A stretch of 45,514 bases of DNA from Sinomicrobium sp. (GTDB lineage: Bacteria > Bacteroidota > Bacteroidia > Flavobacteriales > Flavobacteriaceae): assembly GCA_029266035.1 (NCBI GenBank), contig JAJUFH010000024.1, forward strand, positions 1 to 45,514, in the 5' to 3' direction. Under the pieces are notes generated by a model. The model searched no databases, was not told the origin of the DNA, and saw nothing but the letters and a program-made list of their open reading frames with translations. The translations under genes and the position numbers were made by a program. Below are positions 34,048-43,308 of this stretch, one piece after another (the first letter of the stretch is position 1; every line of letters starts with the position of its first letter).

Positions 34048-34063
34048 ACAGACTAGCTATCAA

Positions 34064-34681
34064 CTATTTAGCAGATATTTTCCAGTCTACAGTGATGGTA
34101 CCGCTATAGCCTTTGGCGTGATTTACAATCTGACCTACGGCATAGAGATCCTTTTCAACAGATCGGAACACGATAAGGTCTCCTATTTCCATTCTGGTAA
34201 GGCGTACTCCAGGTCCGTGACGAAGTCTTTCGTAATCATCTCTCAGTGTTACAGCTCCGGCAGCTTTTTTGTACACCTCTTCAAGAGCTTCGCGGTTTTT
34301 AGCTTTGCGGAAGGCTTTCTTTACATCCTTTTCTTTGCTGGAAACAGCAATGAGTATTCCTTTGTTTTTGGTGTCCCAACCTTCGTATATCTTCTCCCTC
34401 ATATTCTTTCCAAAATGTCTGATACTGCTGCTGGATGGTGTCATGATATTCACGCCCGTCTTGCTTCCGTAACCGTAAACGATATCTATATCTCCCTGGT
34501 GTAAGGTAGCAAAATTCATATCGTAAATCTTGCCGTTGGTCAGGTCTACACAGTTGCCTTCTTTAGCATTGGTGCCGTGAGCCCCAATTATCATAGACTC
34601 CTTTTTTAACTTTTGAGCATGAGTTTGCGATACTCCTACAAAACAGCATACTGCCACACTCAACATCACTTTTTTCAACAT
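34064..34681 (-). CDS. Secreted single-copy repeat-domain protein
   Basis: Protein of 205 residues from the ATG at 34681, which follows a purine-rich AAAGGGGA at good spacing and opens a compact signal peptide (MLKKVMLSVAVCC to THAQ); an ATG 10 codons earlier (34711) is also possible. The mature protein is one repeat domain (GAHGTNAKEGNCVDLTNGKIY, IDIVYGYGSKTG, WDTKNKGILIAV, ALEEVYKKAAGAV, HGPGVRLTRMEIGDLIVF, SGTITVDWK). Sequence is nearest to the C-terminal domains of the serine hydrolases. No catalytic motif is visible; function unknown, probably a binding protein in the periplasm. Confidence 0.83.
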   Translation of the reverse strand: MLKKVMLSVAVCCFVGVSQTHAQKLKKESMIIGAHGTNAKEGNCVDLTNGKIYDMNFATLHQGDIDIVYGYGSKTGVNIMTPSSSSIRHFGKNMREKIYEGWDTKNKGILIAVSSKEKDVKKAFRKAKNREALEEVYKKAAGAVTLRDDYERLRHGPGVRLTRMEIGDLIVFRSVEKDLYAVGQIVNHAKGYSGTITVDWKISAK

Positions 34682-34733
34682 ACTTCCCCTTTCACTTTTT
34701 ACACATTTCATACTTTGACTTTTTTAGTTTGCC

Positions 34734-34790
34734 GTTTGTGGTTTATGGTTTGTAGTTAAAACGATAAACTACAAACCACAAACCATAAAC
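34734..34790. repeat. Long hairpin of GTTTGTGGTTT repeats
   Basis: Two 24-base arms (34734-34757 and 34767-34790) are inverted copies with two mismatches around a 9-base loop. The motif is an amplified form of the A/C-rich leader sequence (ACAAACCACAAAC on the coding strand) seen before many genes here. It lies downstream of the triple-domain lipoprotein gene; no T-run follows. Confidence 0.75.
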
Positions 34791-34827
34791 TGACAATAGT
34801 TAATACTTAAATTATTCCTCTTAACAA

Positions 34828-36618
34828 TTACTCTGCGGGAGATAATTTATATCGTATAGTCATTCCTCCATCATTATCCGCTGCCATAACTCTTACAGCT
34901 ACATATCTCACTCCTTCCAGACGGAATATCTTCATTATGACAATATCTCCGGCAGCCAATTGTGTCAAACGGCCGTCATCGTCATCGTCATGTAATACAG
35001 GAGCTCCAACCCCAGACTCAAAGGCATCTATATAGTCTTGGCGATTGTTCTGATCTAAATCTTTCCAAGTCGTTGTTGCAACATCTCCAAGGTTGACCAT
35101 TTCCGCCTTATTATTCGTAGGGAAATCCTCAATACGCTGTCTGAATGCCACAGACCAAGCTCCAAAACCATTGTCTCCTTGAGCAATCGATATAAAATTG
35201 TGGTTAGTATTTGAACCTCTCAAATGAGCTACATCAATATTTTCAGATTCCAACTCAGCTTCTCCTACTAACAAAATTCTACCTGTAGAGAAATCGATAA
35301 AATCAGCTGTTGATGTTCCTACCCCATTGAGTTCGAGATACCTTTTAGGTGGAGCTGGGATAACGACTTCTTCAGATTTATCTACTTTGACTTCAAAAGC
35401 TAATTTTCCTGCTCCTCCACTGGTAACTTCGGTAAGAAGCATCATACCATAGGTATTTCTATCTACTGATTTAAATAAAATCAAATCTCCTGCATTTTCT
35501 ATCGTCCTAATACGAGTCCCTGGACCATCGGCGGCCTGGCTGTAATCTTCCTGTTCGGTTACCGCCTGAGTCGCGTAATCATAAGCCTTCCTCATCAGTT
35601 CTTTATTATAGGTATACATATATAAAGAATCTGTTATTTCAGATGCTTTGAGACGTATAAATTCGGTGGCATTTCTTTGCAACCATCCGGTTGCAACATA
35701 GTCTCCTGAATCCCAACCCGTCACAGACGATTCACTAGGACTCATAATAGTATATCCGGTTGAAGAAGCATTATAGAACAGCATATCTATCTTTTCTTGG
35801 AAGAGGAAACCATCATTTTCCAGGGGAGCGACAATACTCGAACCAAATTGATAGGTATTTCCGGTAGAAAAATCTATATACCGTTGTGCATTGGCATAAC
35901 CCGGGCGGCTGAGTTCTGCCTCATAAGCAAAGAGTCGATTCACCTCGTCAACCGGAGTAACCGGAGTTTCCTCCCTATTGTCCAATCTTATGGAAAGCGT
36001 TATACTTCCCGTAGAGCTCGCCACTACAGTACTTAGTTGTAAAGCACCATAAACCCCATCGCTGGTTTTAGCAAGTACTAGATCTCCTTCTTCCAACATT
36101 CGCAATGAGATTGAGGGACCGTAGACACGCTCGTCATTCGCTTCATCAGCTTCCAATTCTTGCAATGTACTCTCGTACAAGGCTTTTACCTGATCTTGAC
36201 TGATCAAGCCCTCGTAAAGGGCATCAGTTTCAGCTGACGCCCCAATTTTTACAAAGGTCGTTTCGTTTTTAGTCAGATAAGTTTCATTCATGGTTCGCCC
36301 CGATGCCCATTCCGACAGGCGCCCAATATCGCTGGGTGAAATAAAATTCAGGCCTGAAGAACTTCCCCACAACATGATAAAATCCATCTTTTCCGGAATC
36401 GACTCGGCATCGGCAGAGGTAAAGACCTCCCCTGTGCTTATGTCTATCAAGCGGTTGCCGGCTACGGCACCGGGACGGGTGAGCTCTGCTGCAAACATCG
36501 GCAGGTCTCTCCCGGTATTAAATTCATCAGATTCACCGGTCACCCCATCGTTATCACAAGCTTGAAACAGCGATATTCCCATTAAGAAAAACGCAAGCTT
36601 TTTTATATTTCTATTCAT
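34828..36618 (-). CDS. Lipoprotein with three tandem copies of the locus repeat domain (SusE/SusF-position protein)
   Basis: Protein of 596 residues from the ATG at 36618 (a frame extension to 36657 would displace the lipoprotein signal). C21 in SLFQAC is lipidated and followed by DNDG. Three divergent repeat domains follow, about 37-220, 222-415 and 420-595. The first two begin AELTRPG and AELSRPG; copies carry IDISTGEVF, IDFSTGNTY and IDFSTGRIL; all end in a beta-strand near SIRLDN, EVKVDK or IRYKLSP. There is no enzyme motif. Its place after susD, its anchor and its modular build match SusE/SusF-type surface ligand-binding proteins. The ligand of the domain is unknown. Confidence 0.85.
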   Translation of the reverse strand: MNRNIKKLAFFLMGISLFQACDNDGVTGESDEFNTGRDLPMFAAELTRPGAVAGNRLIDISTGEVFTSADAESIPEKMDFIMLWGSSSGLNFISPSDIGRLSEWASGRTMNETYLTKNETTFVKIGASAETDALYEGLISQDQVKALYESTLQELEADEANDERVYGPSISLRMLEEGDLVLAKTSDGVYGALQLSTVVASSTGSITLSIRLDNREETPVTPVDEVNRLFAYEAELSRPGYANAQRYIDFSTGNTYQFGSSIVAPLENDGFLFQEKIDMLFYNASSTGYTIMSPSESSVTGWDSGDYVATGWLQRNATEFIRLKASEITDSLYMYTYNKELMRKAYDYATQAVTEQEDYSQAADGPGTRIRTIENAGDLILFKSVDRNTYGMMLLTEVTSGGAGKLAFEVKVDKSEEVVIPAPPKRYLELNGVGTSTADFIDFSTGRILLVGEAELESENIDVAHLRGSNTNHNFISIAQGDNGFGAWSVAFRQRIEDFPTNNKAEMVNLGDVATTTWKDLDQNNRQDYIDAFESGVGAPVLHDDDDDGRLTQLAAGDIVIMKIFRLEGVRYVAVRVMAADNDGGMTIRYKLSPAE

Positions 36619-36664
36619 CTTCTGGTTTTTTAAGTTTTGGTCCTTTCCTATCTTCAATAAGAAT

Positions 36665-38251
36665 CTACGGTTCAGACACCTTATACTCTATAGTTATGTG
36701 CCCGTCAATTTCGACATCGACAACTTTTATAGCTATGATAAGTCCTCGATCTTCAGAATGGAGAATAATGATATCGTCACCTTCTCCTACATGCTGTAGG
36801 CGTCCGTTAGTACTAATAGTTCCATTAGTTTCTGCGTCCGCGAGCGCTGCCTCCATGGCGGCACGATCGTTTTGATCGAGGGCGTCATACATATCGATTG
36901 CCGCTTGATCAGAACCCATAGAGATTACTGTAGCCTTGTTCTGTACGGGCCAAGCCAATACACGATCTTCTAAAGATTGAGCCCAAGCGGAAAGAGTAAG
37001 CGCCCCATTGTCGATAGAAATAAAGTTGTGCTTACTTCCACTACCTCCAAGATGTATAGCATCTATATTTTCAGGCTCCCTAGCAGCAACACTTTCTTCC
37101 AGAACAACTCCCCTCTTAAAATCTATAAAACTCGCAACTCCTGAAGCTCTTCCTGTCAGTGTCAGCTCTTGCCGTCTATCCTCGGGAACCAGACCGGTTT
37201 TCATTTCACCACTGATATATCCGGTAGAAGAATCCAAATGGTCTTCAATCCTCATAATGCTGAAGTGATGTCGATCTACACCCTGTGATTTGAACAACAA
37301 TAAATCTCCCCCACTTGCATGCCTAGTTCTTGTAGAAGGACCTTGTTCAGACCAGCTGTATCCTCCTGTGCTACTTACATTTGTTATAAGCCTATCGTAA
37401 AGCGCCCACAAATCTTCTGGCGATTCTGCATCGTTAAATTCCTGTATATCTTCTGCCATGGCACCAGTTATACGGGTGATAACACCATTGTTACGGACAG
37501 TCCACTCTTCTGCAATATGACCAGCGTCGCTAGGCCAAGCCGTAACAGCGCTATTACTAGGAGTAAGCAGGTTCAGTCCACTACCAGCTCCTGAGCGCAA
37601 TATGACAAAATCTATCTTATCCTGATTATTTCCAGCTCCAACTTTACCATAAGCCCTTCCGGTCTCCATATCGACATAGTTTCCTACATTATCATTGTCA
37701 TGAGCCCCGAAGGTAATATCTTTAAAGTAGGTAATACCGTTCAGCTCCTCTACAGTAGAAGGATCGGGAGCAGTAAACGGAAAGCGTATCTGTACTCCGA
37801 GTTGGTGATATCGGTCCAACACTCCTATATCACCAGTCTCCACCAACTGTACCACCAATACGGGGCTACCTCCACCGGTATCGTTAAGAATCTCTATTTC
37901 CAACCAGCCAAAACTGTCGTTGGCGGGGATAGTCACTTTCTTACCGTGGGGGAACCTGTAATCGATGCCCTCTCTTGCCGTGGTTTCTTCCACCACTATC
38001 CTGACCTCTACTTCGCGGTCTACATCCGCCTGTTCGCCGGTCATATTAACCCTGTATTTCAGGGTTCCCACCTCAGAGTCAATAGGCCCTAAAATAGGGA
38101 ATGTTTTACTCCCCGTATTCGAATTGATTACGGCATCTTCAAACTCCACCCTGTTATCTGTAAACAGATAGCGCTCTTCATAGTCCTTAAAACAACCGGT
38201 AAAAGCTGTTATACACAAACAGTAGAGCAGTATTATAGAAAATTTTTTCAT
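36665..38251 (-). CDS. Lipoprotein with an N-terminal beta-sandwich and two repeat domains
   Basis: Protein of 528 residues. C20 in TAFTGC is lipidated, followed by FKDYEE. Residues about 28-165 look like the N-terminal beta-sandwich often found in Bacteroidota surface binding lipoproteins (VNMTGEQADVDREVEVRIVV, then GIDYRFPHGKKVTIPAND). Two repeat domains follow, about 178-350 (GAHDNDNVGNYVDMETGRAY, IDFVILRSG, GPSTRTRHASGGDLLLF) and 355-528 (SFIDFKRGVVLEE, IDAIHLGGSG, ending ITIEYKVSEP). It lies 39 bases after susD, the SusE position. A surface substrate-capture protein is the likely role. Confidence 0.85.
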   Translation of the reverse strand: MKKFSIILLYCLCITAFTGCFKDYEERYLFTDNRVEFEDAVINSNTGSKTFPILGPIDSEVGTLKYRVNMTGEQADVDREVEVRIVVEETTAREGIDYRFPHGKKVTIPANDSFGWLEIEILNDTGGGSPVLVVQLVETGDIGVLDRYHQLGVQIRFPFTAPDPSTVEELNGITYFKDITFGAHDNDNVGNYVDMETGRAYGKVGAGNNQDKIDFVILRSGAGSGLNLLTPSNSAVTAWPSDAGHIAEEWTVRNNGVITRITGAMAEDIQEFNDAESPEDLWALYDRLITNVSSTGGYSWSEQGPSTRTRHASGGDLLLFKSQGVDRHHFSIMRIEDHLDSSTGYISGEMKTGLVPEDRRQELTLTGRASGVASFIDFKRGVVLEESVAAREPENIDAIHLGGSGSKHNFISIDNGALTLSAWAQSLEDRVLAWPVQNKATVISMGSDQAAIDMYDALDQNDRAAMEAALADAETNGTISTNGRLQHVGEGDDIIILHSEDRGLIIAIKVVDVEIDGHITIEYKVSEP

Positions 38252-38290
38252 TGTGTTCTTTTTTTGGTTTGGTATCGCTTATTACCCCTT

Positions 38291-39712
38291 TTAGTATCCT
38301 CTGTTTTGCTGTAAAGCAGCATTGGCATTAATTTCTCTCCACGGAATTATAGACAGTATTCTGTAATCGCTCCACAAGAAAGTAGTTCCATTGGGTTTTT
38401 CGATATCCTGTCCCAGCCTTTTATAGTCAAACCAGCTATGCCCTTCGAAAGCGAGTTCCAATTTTCGCTGTTTTGCAATTTCGTCAAGCAAAAGTTCTTC
38501 AACAAGTCCTGTAACAGGAGTAAGTCCAGCTCTCTCCCTAATCAGATTGACATCAGCTATGGCTTCGGCTTCCATTCCACCAACTTTGGCGTAAGCTTCG
38601 GCTCTGTTTAGATATACTTCCGAAAGGCGTATTACCGGAACATTGTCTAAGTTGGGTGCCCCACCACGGCTAAAGAATTTAGTCATCTCGTTCGCATCAG
38701 AAGCGGTACCTAGTCCTTTCATAATAAGCTGCTTGCGCACATCGTCATCTTCGTATAGCTCAAACAACTGATCGCTTACCACAGCATCTCCATTTCCGTT
38801 TTGTACAGTTCCTTCTTCATTCACTCTAGTGGTAAAGGCCGAACGAATAGAGTTGGTAATACCAATGTTCTGGTCTACCTTAAACTCTACTTCAAAAAGA
38901 GATTCCGGATGAGTTTCAGCTCTCCAGTCTGAGATATAACTGTCATGCGTTGAAAAACGAGCTACTCCAGACTCTATAGCCTTATCGGCCCACTCAATTA
39001 CTGTAGGATAATCTCCGTTGTATAGTGCTACTCTGGTCATCAATGCCGCAGCGCCACCGCTGGTGGCAAAGTGAGGCCCGGCACTGGTAGGAGTGCCTTG
39101 TAAAAGCTCGTAAGCTTTTTCCAGATCTTCATACAATTGAGCGTACATCTCTTCTTGAGTGGCCCTTGGTGTAGGCACAATTTCAGAATAGGTCTTGATA
39201 CTGGTCAAAACCAACGGTACAGTACCTCTATTAGTTGCCCCTATAGCGGTAGGATCGTAACCATAAATACGAGCTAAGTTGTGGTAGTACAGTGCTCTTA
39301 GAAAATAGAGCTGTCCGGCTATACCGTCTTTCCACTCCTGGCTACCCTCAAAATCTTCAAGAGCTTCCAGTATTTCGTTGGCAGCAGTAATGGCTTCATA
39401 GGCCAATTGCCAACCTCCCATATGAGTACCTCTGGCGTTGTTGGCTACTGTTTGGTTATTAGACCTCCTACCAGAATGGGCAGCCGTATTTCCCATCAGC
39501 TCAGGGTAAACGATATATTGTCTACCGTAAAGACTGGTACTTCTCAGCTGAGAATAACAACCCACCGTAGCAGCTTCTATAGATTCTACAGAACTCAAGG
39601 CGGTCTCAGAATCTACAGAAAGCATAGGGTCTGTTTCCAGCAGTGATTCACACGAAGTCAGGAAAAGTGAAAAGATCCCGACAAACGCTATTGTTTTAAA
39701 TGAACATGTCAT
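38291..39712 (-). CDS. susD: SusD/RagB-type outer-membrane substrate-binding lipoprotein
   Basis: Protein of 473 residues, the usual size for the family. C20 in SLFLTSC is lipidated. Typical features are an N-terminal TPR-like helical part (LYYHNLARIYGYDP), an EEMYAQLYEDLEKAYELL segment and the C-terminal LNRAEAYAKVGGMEAEAI plus ELAFEGHSWFDYKRLG motifs. It forms the lid on the SusC channel and binds the ligand at the surface. It starts 21 bases after susC stops. The family is mostly linked to glycans but also includes the RagB peptide-binding protein, which is the better model here because the locus lacks glycan enzymes. Confidence 0.95.
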   Translation of the reverse strand: MTCSFKTIAFVGIFSLFLTSCESLLETDPMLSVDSETALSSVESIEAATVGCYSQLRSTSLYGRQYIVYPELMGNTAAHSGRRSNNQTVANNARGTHMGGWQLAYEAITAANEILEALEDFEGSQEWKDGIAGQLYFLRALYYHNLARIYGYDPTAIGATNRGTVPLVLTSIKTYSEIVPTPRATQEEMYAQLYEDLEKAYELLQGTPTSAGPHFATSGGAAALMTRVALYNGDYPTVIEWADKAIESGVARFSTHDSYISDWRAETHPESLFEVEFKVDQNIGITNSIRSAFTTRVNEEGTVQNGNGDAVVSDQLFELYEDDDVRKQLIMKGLGTASDANEMTKFFSRGGAPNLDNVPVIRLSEVYLNRAEAYAKVGGMEAEAIADVNLIRERAGLTPVTGLVEELLLDEIAKQRKLELAFEGHSWFDYKRLGQDIEKPNGTTFLWSDYRILSIIPWREINANAALQQNRGY

Positions 39713-39733
39713 AGCTGTATATTTTTTTATTAA

Positions 39734-42700
39734 TTAAAAAGAGAGATCTACACCGAATATAAAGTTCCTCGTCTGCGGTATCTGACCGGTATTTGAGGTA
39801 AAGTTACTATCCTCTATATAGAACTCTGGGTCTAATCCTGTCCACTTAGTCCAAGTAATCAGGTTGGTAGCTGTAGCATAGATACTAAGAGAGCTAAGCC
39901 CTTTTATCATATACTTTTTAGGCAGGTTGTATTTCAACATCACCTGTTTAAGTCTGATATACGACGCATCTTCCAGGAATCTGTTTGAAGATCTGTAATG
40001 ACTTTGAGAAAGCTCTTCTATACCACCGTCGATAAATCTCGGGAAGGCAGTAATTTGCCCTGGCTCTCTCCAGGTCTGTTCGTAAGCTCTAAGCGAAGAG
40101 TTTGCCTGCTGTGAACCATTCCGATAAATTCTGGTATTGGTGCTGTTGTACAACTCCCTACCCATATCGTATTGGAAGAAGATATCCAAGGTAAAGTCTT
40201 TATAGGTAAAGGTATTGCTCAGCCCTCCCCAATAATCAGAGAGACGGCTTCCTCTTCCATGAGGGGTATAACTACCTCCACCCTGTGCACCGGGAGCATA
40301 AGAGATTCTGTCTACTCCAGACCACCACATAGGCTTACCGGTAGCTGCGTTGACCCCGGCATATTGGTGACGGAAGTTGGTTTGCAACGGCCATCCTACT
40401 CTAATACCTGGAGCACCGGGAAGAGACACTACAGCCTCTGTTAATTGCTCTCCTGTTTCATCTTCAGACTCCACCACTCCTTCGTAGAGCTTAGTTACTT
40501 CATTTTCTAAGAAGGCGATATTGAAATTGGCACTCCATTTGAAATTCTTAGTATTTATAATATCAGAATTCAAATCGATTTCCAAACCTTCGTTTTTAAC
40601 TTCTCCTACGTTTCTGTAGATGCTTGCAAAACCACTGTGCCAAGCCAAAGGAGTCTGAATCAAGAGGTCTTTACTCAACCTTCGGTATACATCTATAGAA
40701 CCGTACAGTATCTTTTTACGCAGTGTAAAATCGAGTCCTAAGTTATAACTCACGTTTCTTTCCCAACGCAAGTCGTCGTTTGCCAATTGTGTTTTTACAG
40801 TTCCAGGCAAACCTCCGTACGAACCACTGCCGTCCCACAAAGCTCTACTAGCAAAGTCTCCAATCGAGCTGTTACCAGTTTCCCCGTAACTTGCACGGAA
40901 TTTTAATTGGTTGATGATGTTTTGCCCATCCATAAAGTTTTCTCTCGCCACATCCCATCCGGCAGAGATAGAAGGAAATAATCCGTAGCGGTTATCTGCA
41001 CCAAACCTAGAAGAACCGTCGTAGCGCAATACTGCACTCAACATATATTTCTTTCTGTAGTTGTAGTTCACCTGACTAAATACACCAGCTCTTTTATTAT
41101 CAGTTCCGTTTTCGTAGGCATTCAATATCGTTGAAGCTGAAGACATATAGCGGAATTGATAGGTAGGAAATCCTTCTGAACTGGCTCCTACTCTTTGTCT
41201 GTGATAGCTTCTGTACTCCGCACCTAATAAGGCATTTAACTGATGACCTCCGGTAAAATCGGTATTGTAGGTCAAAGTAGTAGAGTTGGTAAAAATGGTA
41301 GAGTTTTGGTAACGGAAAGATTTATACCCAGCTCTGTTACCTCCTTCTTGTGAACGAGGATCTATATAAAACTCGGTATCGTAGTTTCTGTAGTTCAGAC
41401 CAAACCTAGACTGAAACTGCAGCTTATCACTTATTTTATACGTAAGTCGGAACACGCCAAAAAGGGTACGGGTTCTAGCGAGCTGCGTATTGTATTCCGC
41501 TGCTTGAATGGCGTTGTAAGGGTGATCGCCCGGCAAACGAGGCGGAGCATTCCAAGAGCCATCCTCATTTTTAAAAGGTATAAAAGGCGCTATAAGCGGA
41601 GCCATATACTGAGGAGATGAGTGGTAAGCATAGGAACCGTAAGAACGATATCCCGCATTACGAGTCACCTGACTCAAAGAAGTGCTCAACCACAAATTCA
41701 ACTTATCGTTGACATCGTGATTAAGCCTTACATAAAGTGATCCCCTTGTAAAGTCGTTGGGAGCAATAGCAGCTTCAGCTTTCTCATAAGAACCGGATAC
41801 TCGGAACTTGGTTCGATCTGATCCTCCAGTCATAGCTACATTTACCTTGTCGGAAAATGCAGGCTTAAAAGCTTCTGCCTGCCAATCGTAAGTAGGCAGG
41901 GCTGCAATTTGAGCATCGGTAAGGTTAAGCGGCAACAAACTCTGACGCAACACTTCACTACGCGCCTGCTCATAAGTCCAGCTAGGATTTAGATTGGCAA
42001 CAGCCTCCATACGACCGTGCAGATATTGCTGCGTGTTTTGCATCTCCAGAAATTCGAGAGGTGTCACCACTCCTTTTTTATAACCTACGGTAAATCTTGT
42101 AGGCCCAGATTTTGCACTTTTGGTAGTAATAAGTATTACCCCATTTGCCGCCTGAGCTCCGTAGATAGAAGCGGCAGCAGCATCTTTCAGTACTTCAATA
42201 GATTCGATATCGTTGGGATCCATAAAGTCGAGCGGGTTGGATGCCGAAACGTTATTCGCAGAGTCTTCAGAGTTAACTTCCACACCGTCCACAATATAAA
42301 GAGGGGAGTTTCCAGCACTTATAGAACCTTGTCCCCTAACCATAACACTCATTGGCCCTCCGGGAACACCAGAAGCACTTTGAATTAAAACCCCTGCAAC
42401 TCGACCTTGCATAGCCTGGTCGAAAGACTGTACAGGTATATTTTGAATAACTTCAGATTTCAATGAAGACATCGCTCCTGTAATGGTTCTTTTTTCTTGA
42501 ACCTGATATCCGGTAAGTACAACCTCATCCAATTCAGTTGCAGCTTCTCTCATCGTGATGTTCAAGGGGCTGGAATCTTTCACAGTAACCTCTTGATCGA
42601 GCATTCCGAGATAGGTAAAAACGAGAACATCACCCTGAGCGGCGTCGATACTAAAGTTACCGTCAAAATCGGTCACTACACCTTTGGTAGTACCTTTAAT

Positions 42701-43162
42701 CAAAACACTTACTCCGGGTAGAGGACCTCCATCGAGATCTTTTACAGTTCCTCTTATTTCAGACTGAACTGCACTAACAGAAGAAAGATCGTCGTTTTTT
42801 GACATGGAAACGACAATCTGTTTGTTGACAATTTTAAAGGCATAATCCGGACTCAATACTTCCCGAAGGATTTCGACTACCGATTTATTTTTGGCATTGA
42901 TAGACACTTTGCGATTGCTGTGCTCTACCATATCGGTATAAAAGAACACATAGTCTGTCTTGCTTTCTATGTTCTCAAAAACCTCTTTCAGATCGGCATT
43001 CCGAACTTCAATATCAATTTTTGTTTGTGAACGGGAGTCTTCTGCATACACACTACTCAATCCGAAACAAACACATAAAACAAAGATTCTGATCATGTGC
43101 CATAATAATCTTTCTACGCTTTTTTTAAAGGGATAAAAAAAGGACAATAGTAATTTATTCAT
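39734..43162 (-). CDS. susC: SusC/RagA-type TonB-dependent transporter with an N-terminal STN domain
   Basis: Outer-membrane importer of 1142 residues. After the signal peptide (ends near SSVYAE) comes an STN signalling domain (about 52-118), a carboxypeptidase-regulatory-like domain (about 130-205, IRGTVKDLDGGPLPGVSVLIK as core), the plug (about 212-340, with MVRGQGSISAGNSPLYIVDG) and the barrel ending in FIFGVDLSF. The STN domain couples substrate transport to the FecR/sigma pair upstream, so the locus should be induced by its own substrate. By analogy with RagAB, peptide or polyamide import is feasible. A hairpin lies in the 146-base gap after fecR. Confidence 0.96.
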   Translation of the reverse strand: MNKLLLSFFYPFKKSVERLLWHMIRIFVLCVCFGLSSVYAEDSRSQTKIDIEVRNADLKEVFENIESKTDYVFFYTDMVEHSNRKVSINAKNKSVVEILREVLSPDYAFKIVNKQIVVSMSKNDDLSSVSAVQSEIRGTVKDLDGGPLPGVSVLIKGTTKGVVTDFDGNFSIDAAQGDVLVFTYLGMLDQEVTVKDSSPLNITMREAATELDEVVLTGYQVQEKRTITGAMSSLKSEVIQNIPVQSFDQAMQGRVAGVLIQSASGVPGGPMSVMVRGQGSISAGNSPLYIVDGVEVNSEDSANNVSASNPLDFMDPNDIESIEVLKDAAAASIYGAQAANGVILITTKSAKSGPTRFTVGYKKGVVTPLEFLEMQNTQQYLHGRMEAVANLNPSWTYEQARSEVLRQSLLPLNLTDAQIAALPTYDWQAEAFKPAFSDKVNVAMTGGSDRTKFRVSGSYEKAEAAIAPNDFTRGSLYVRLNHDVNDKLNLWLSTSLSQVTRNAGYRSYGSYAYHSSPQYMAPLIAPFIPFKNEDGSWNAPPRLPGDHPYNAIQAAEYNTQLARTRTLFGVFRLTYKISDKLQFQSRFGLNYRNYDTEFYIDPRSQEGGNRAGYKSFRYQNSTIFTNSTTLTYNTDFTGGHQLNALLGAEYRSYHRQRVGASSEGFPTYQFRYMSSASTILNAYENGTDNKRAGVFSQVNYNYRKKYMLSAVLRYDGSSRFGADNRYGLFPSISAGWDVARENFMDGQNIINQLKFRASYGETGNSSIGDFASRALWDGSGSYGGLPGTVKTQLANDDLRWERNVSYNLGLDFTLRKKILYGSIDVYRRLSKDLLIQTPLAWHSGFASIYRNVGEVKNEGLEIDLNSDIINTKNFKWSANFNIAFLENEVTKLYEGVVESEDETGEQLTEAVVSLPGAPGIRVGWPLQTNFRHQYAGVNAATGKPMWWSGVDRISYAPGAQGGGSYTPHGRGSRLSDYWGGLSNTFTYKDFTLDIFFQYDMGRELYNSTNTRIYRNGSQQANSSLRAYEQTWREPGQITAFPRFIDGGIEELSQSHYRSSNRFLEDASYIRLKQVMLKYNLPKKYMIKGLSSLSIYATATNLITWTKWTGLDPEFYIEDSNFTSNTGQIPQTRNFIFGVDLSF

Positions 43163-43213
43163 AATTTTGTTTTGTGTTAATGGTTGGCGAACCGTTAAAC
43201 TGTAATTAAACGA

Positions 43214-43247
43214 TCAGGGGATGCAGCAACATCTCCTGATTTTTTTT
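43214..43247 (+). terminator. Hairpin plus T-run in the fecR-susC gap (plus-strand terminator or susC leader structure)
   Basis: TCAGGGGATG (43214-43223) and CATCTCCTGA (43230-43239) pair with one mismatch across a 6-base loop and are followed by eight T residues on the plus strand. On the minus strand the hairpin sits in the leader of susC, about 50 bases before its ATG, with only a weak TCGTTT after it. It could block antisense transcription or act as a partial attenuator after fecR. Confidence 0.5.
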
Positions 43248-43308
43248 GATTTACCCTGAAGTCTAATCTTTCATACTTTTCCCATACTTTAGTTTTAATT
43301 GTTATTTG

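Noticed and set aside
33888-34109. A 73-residue open frame on the plus strand
   Set aside because: It runs through the foldback element; such frames are common translations of palindromic repeats and have no support as genes.
38291-43162. A conventional polysaccharide utilisation locus
   Set aside because: SusCD is present but no glycoside hydrolase, polysaccharide lyase, carbohydrate esterase, sulfatase or sugar kinase is found across the whole window.
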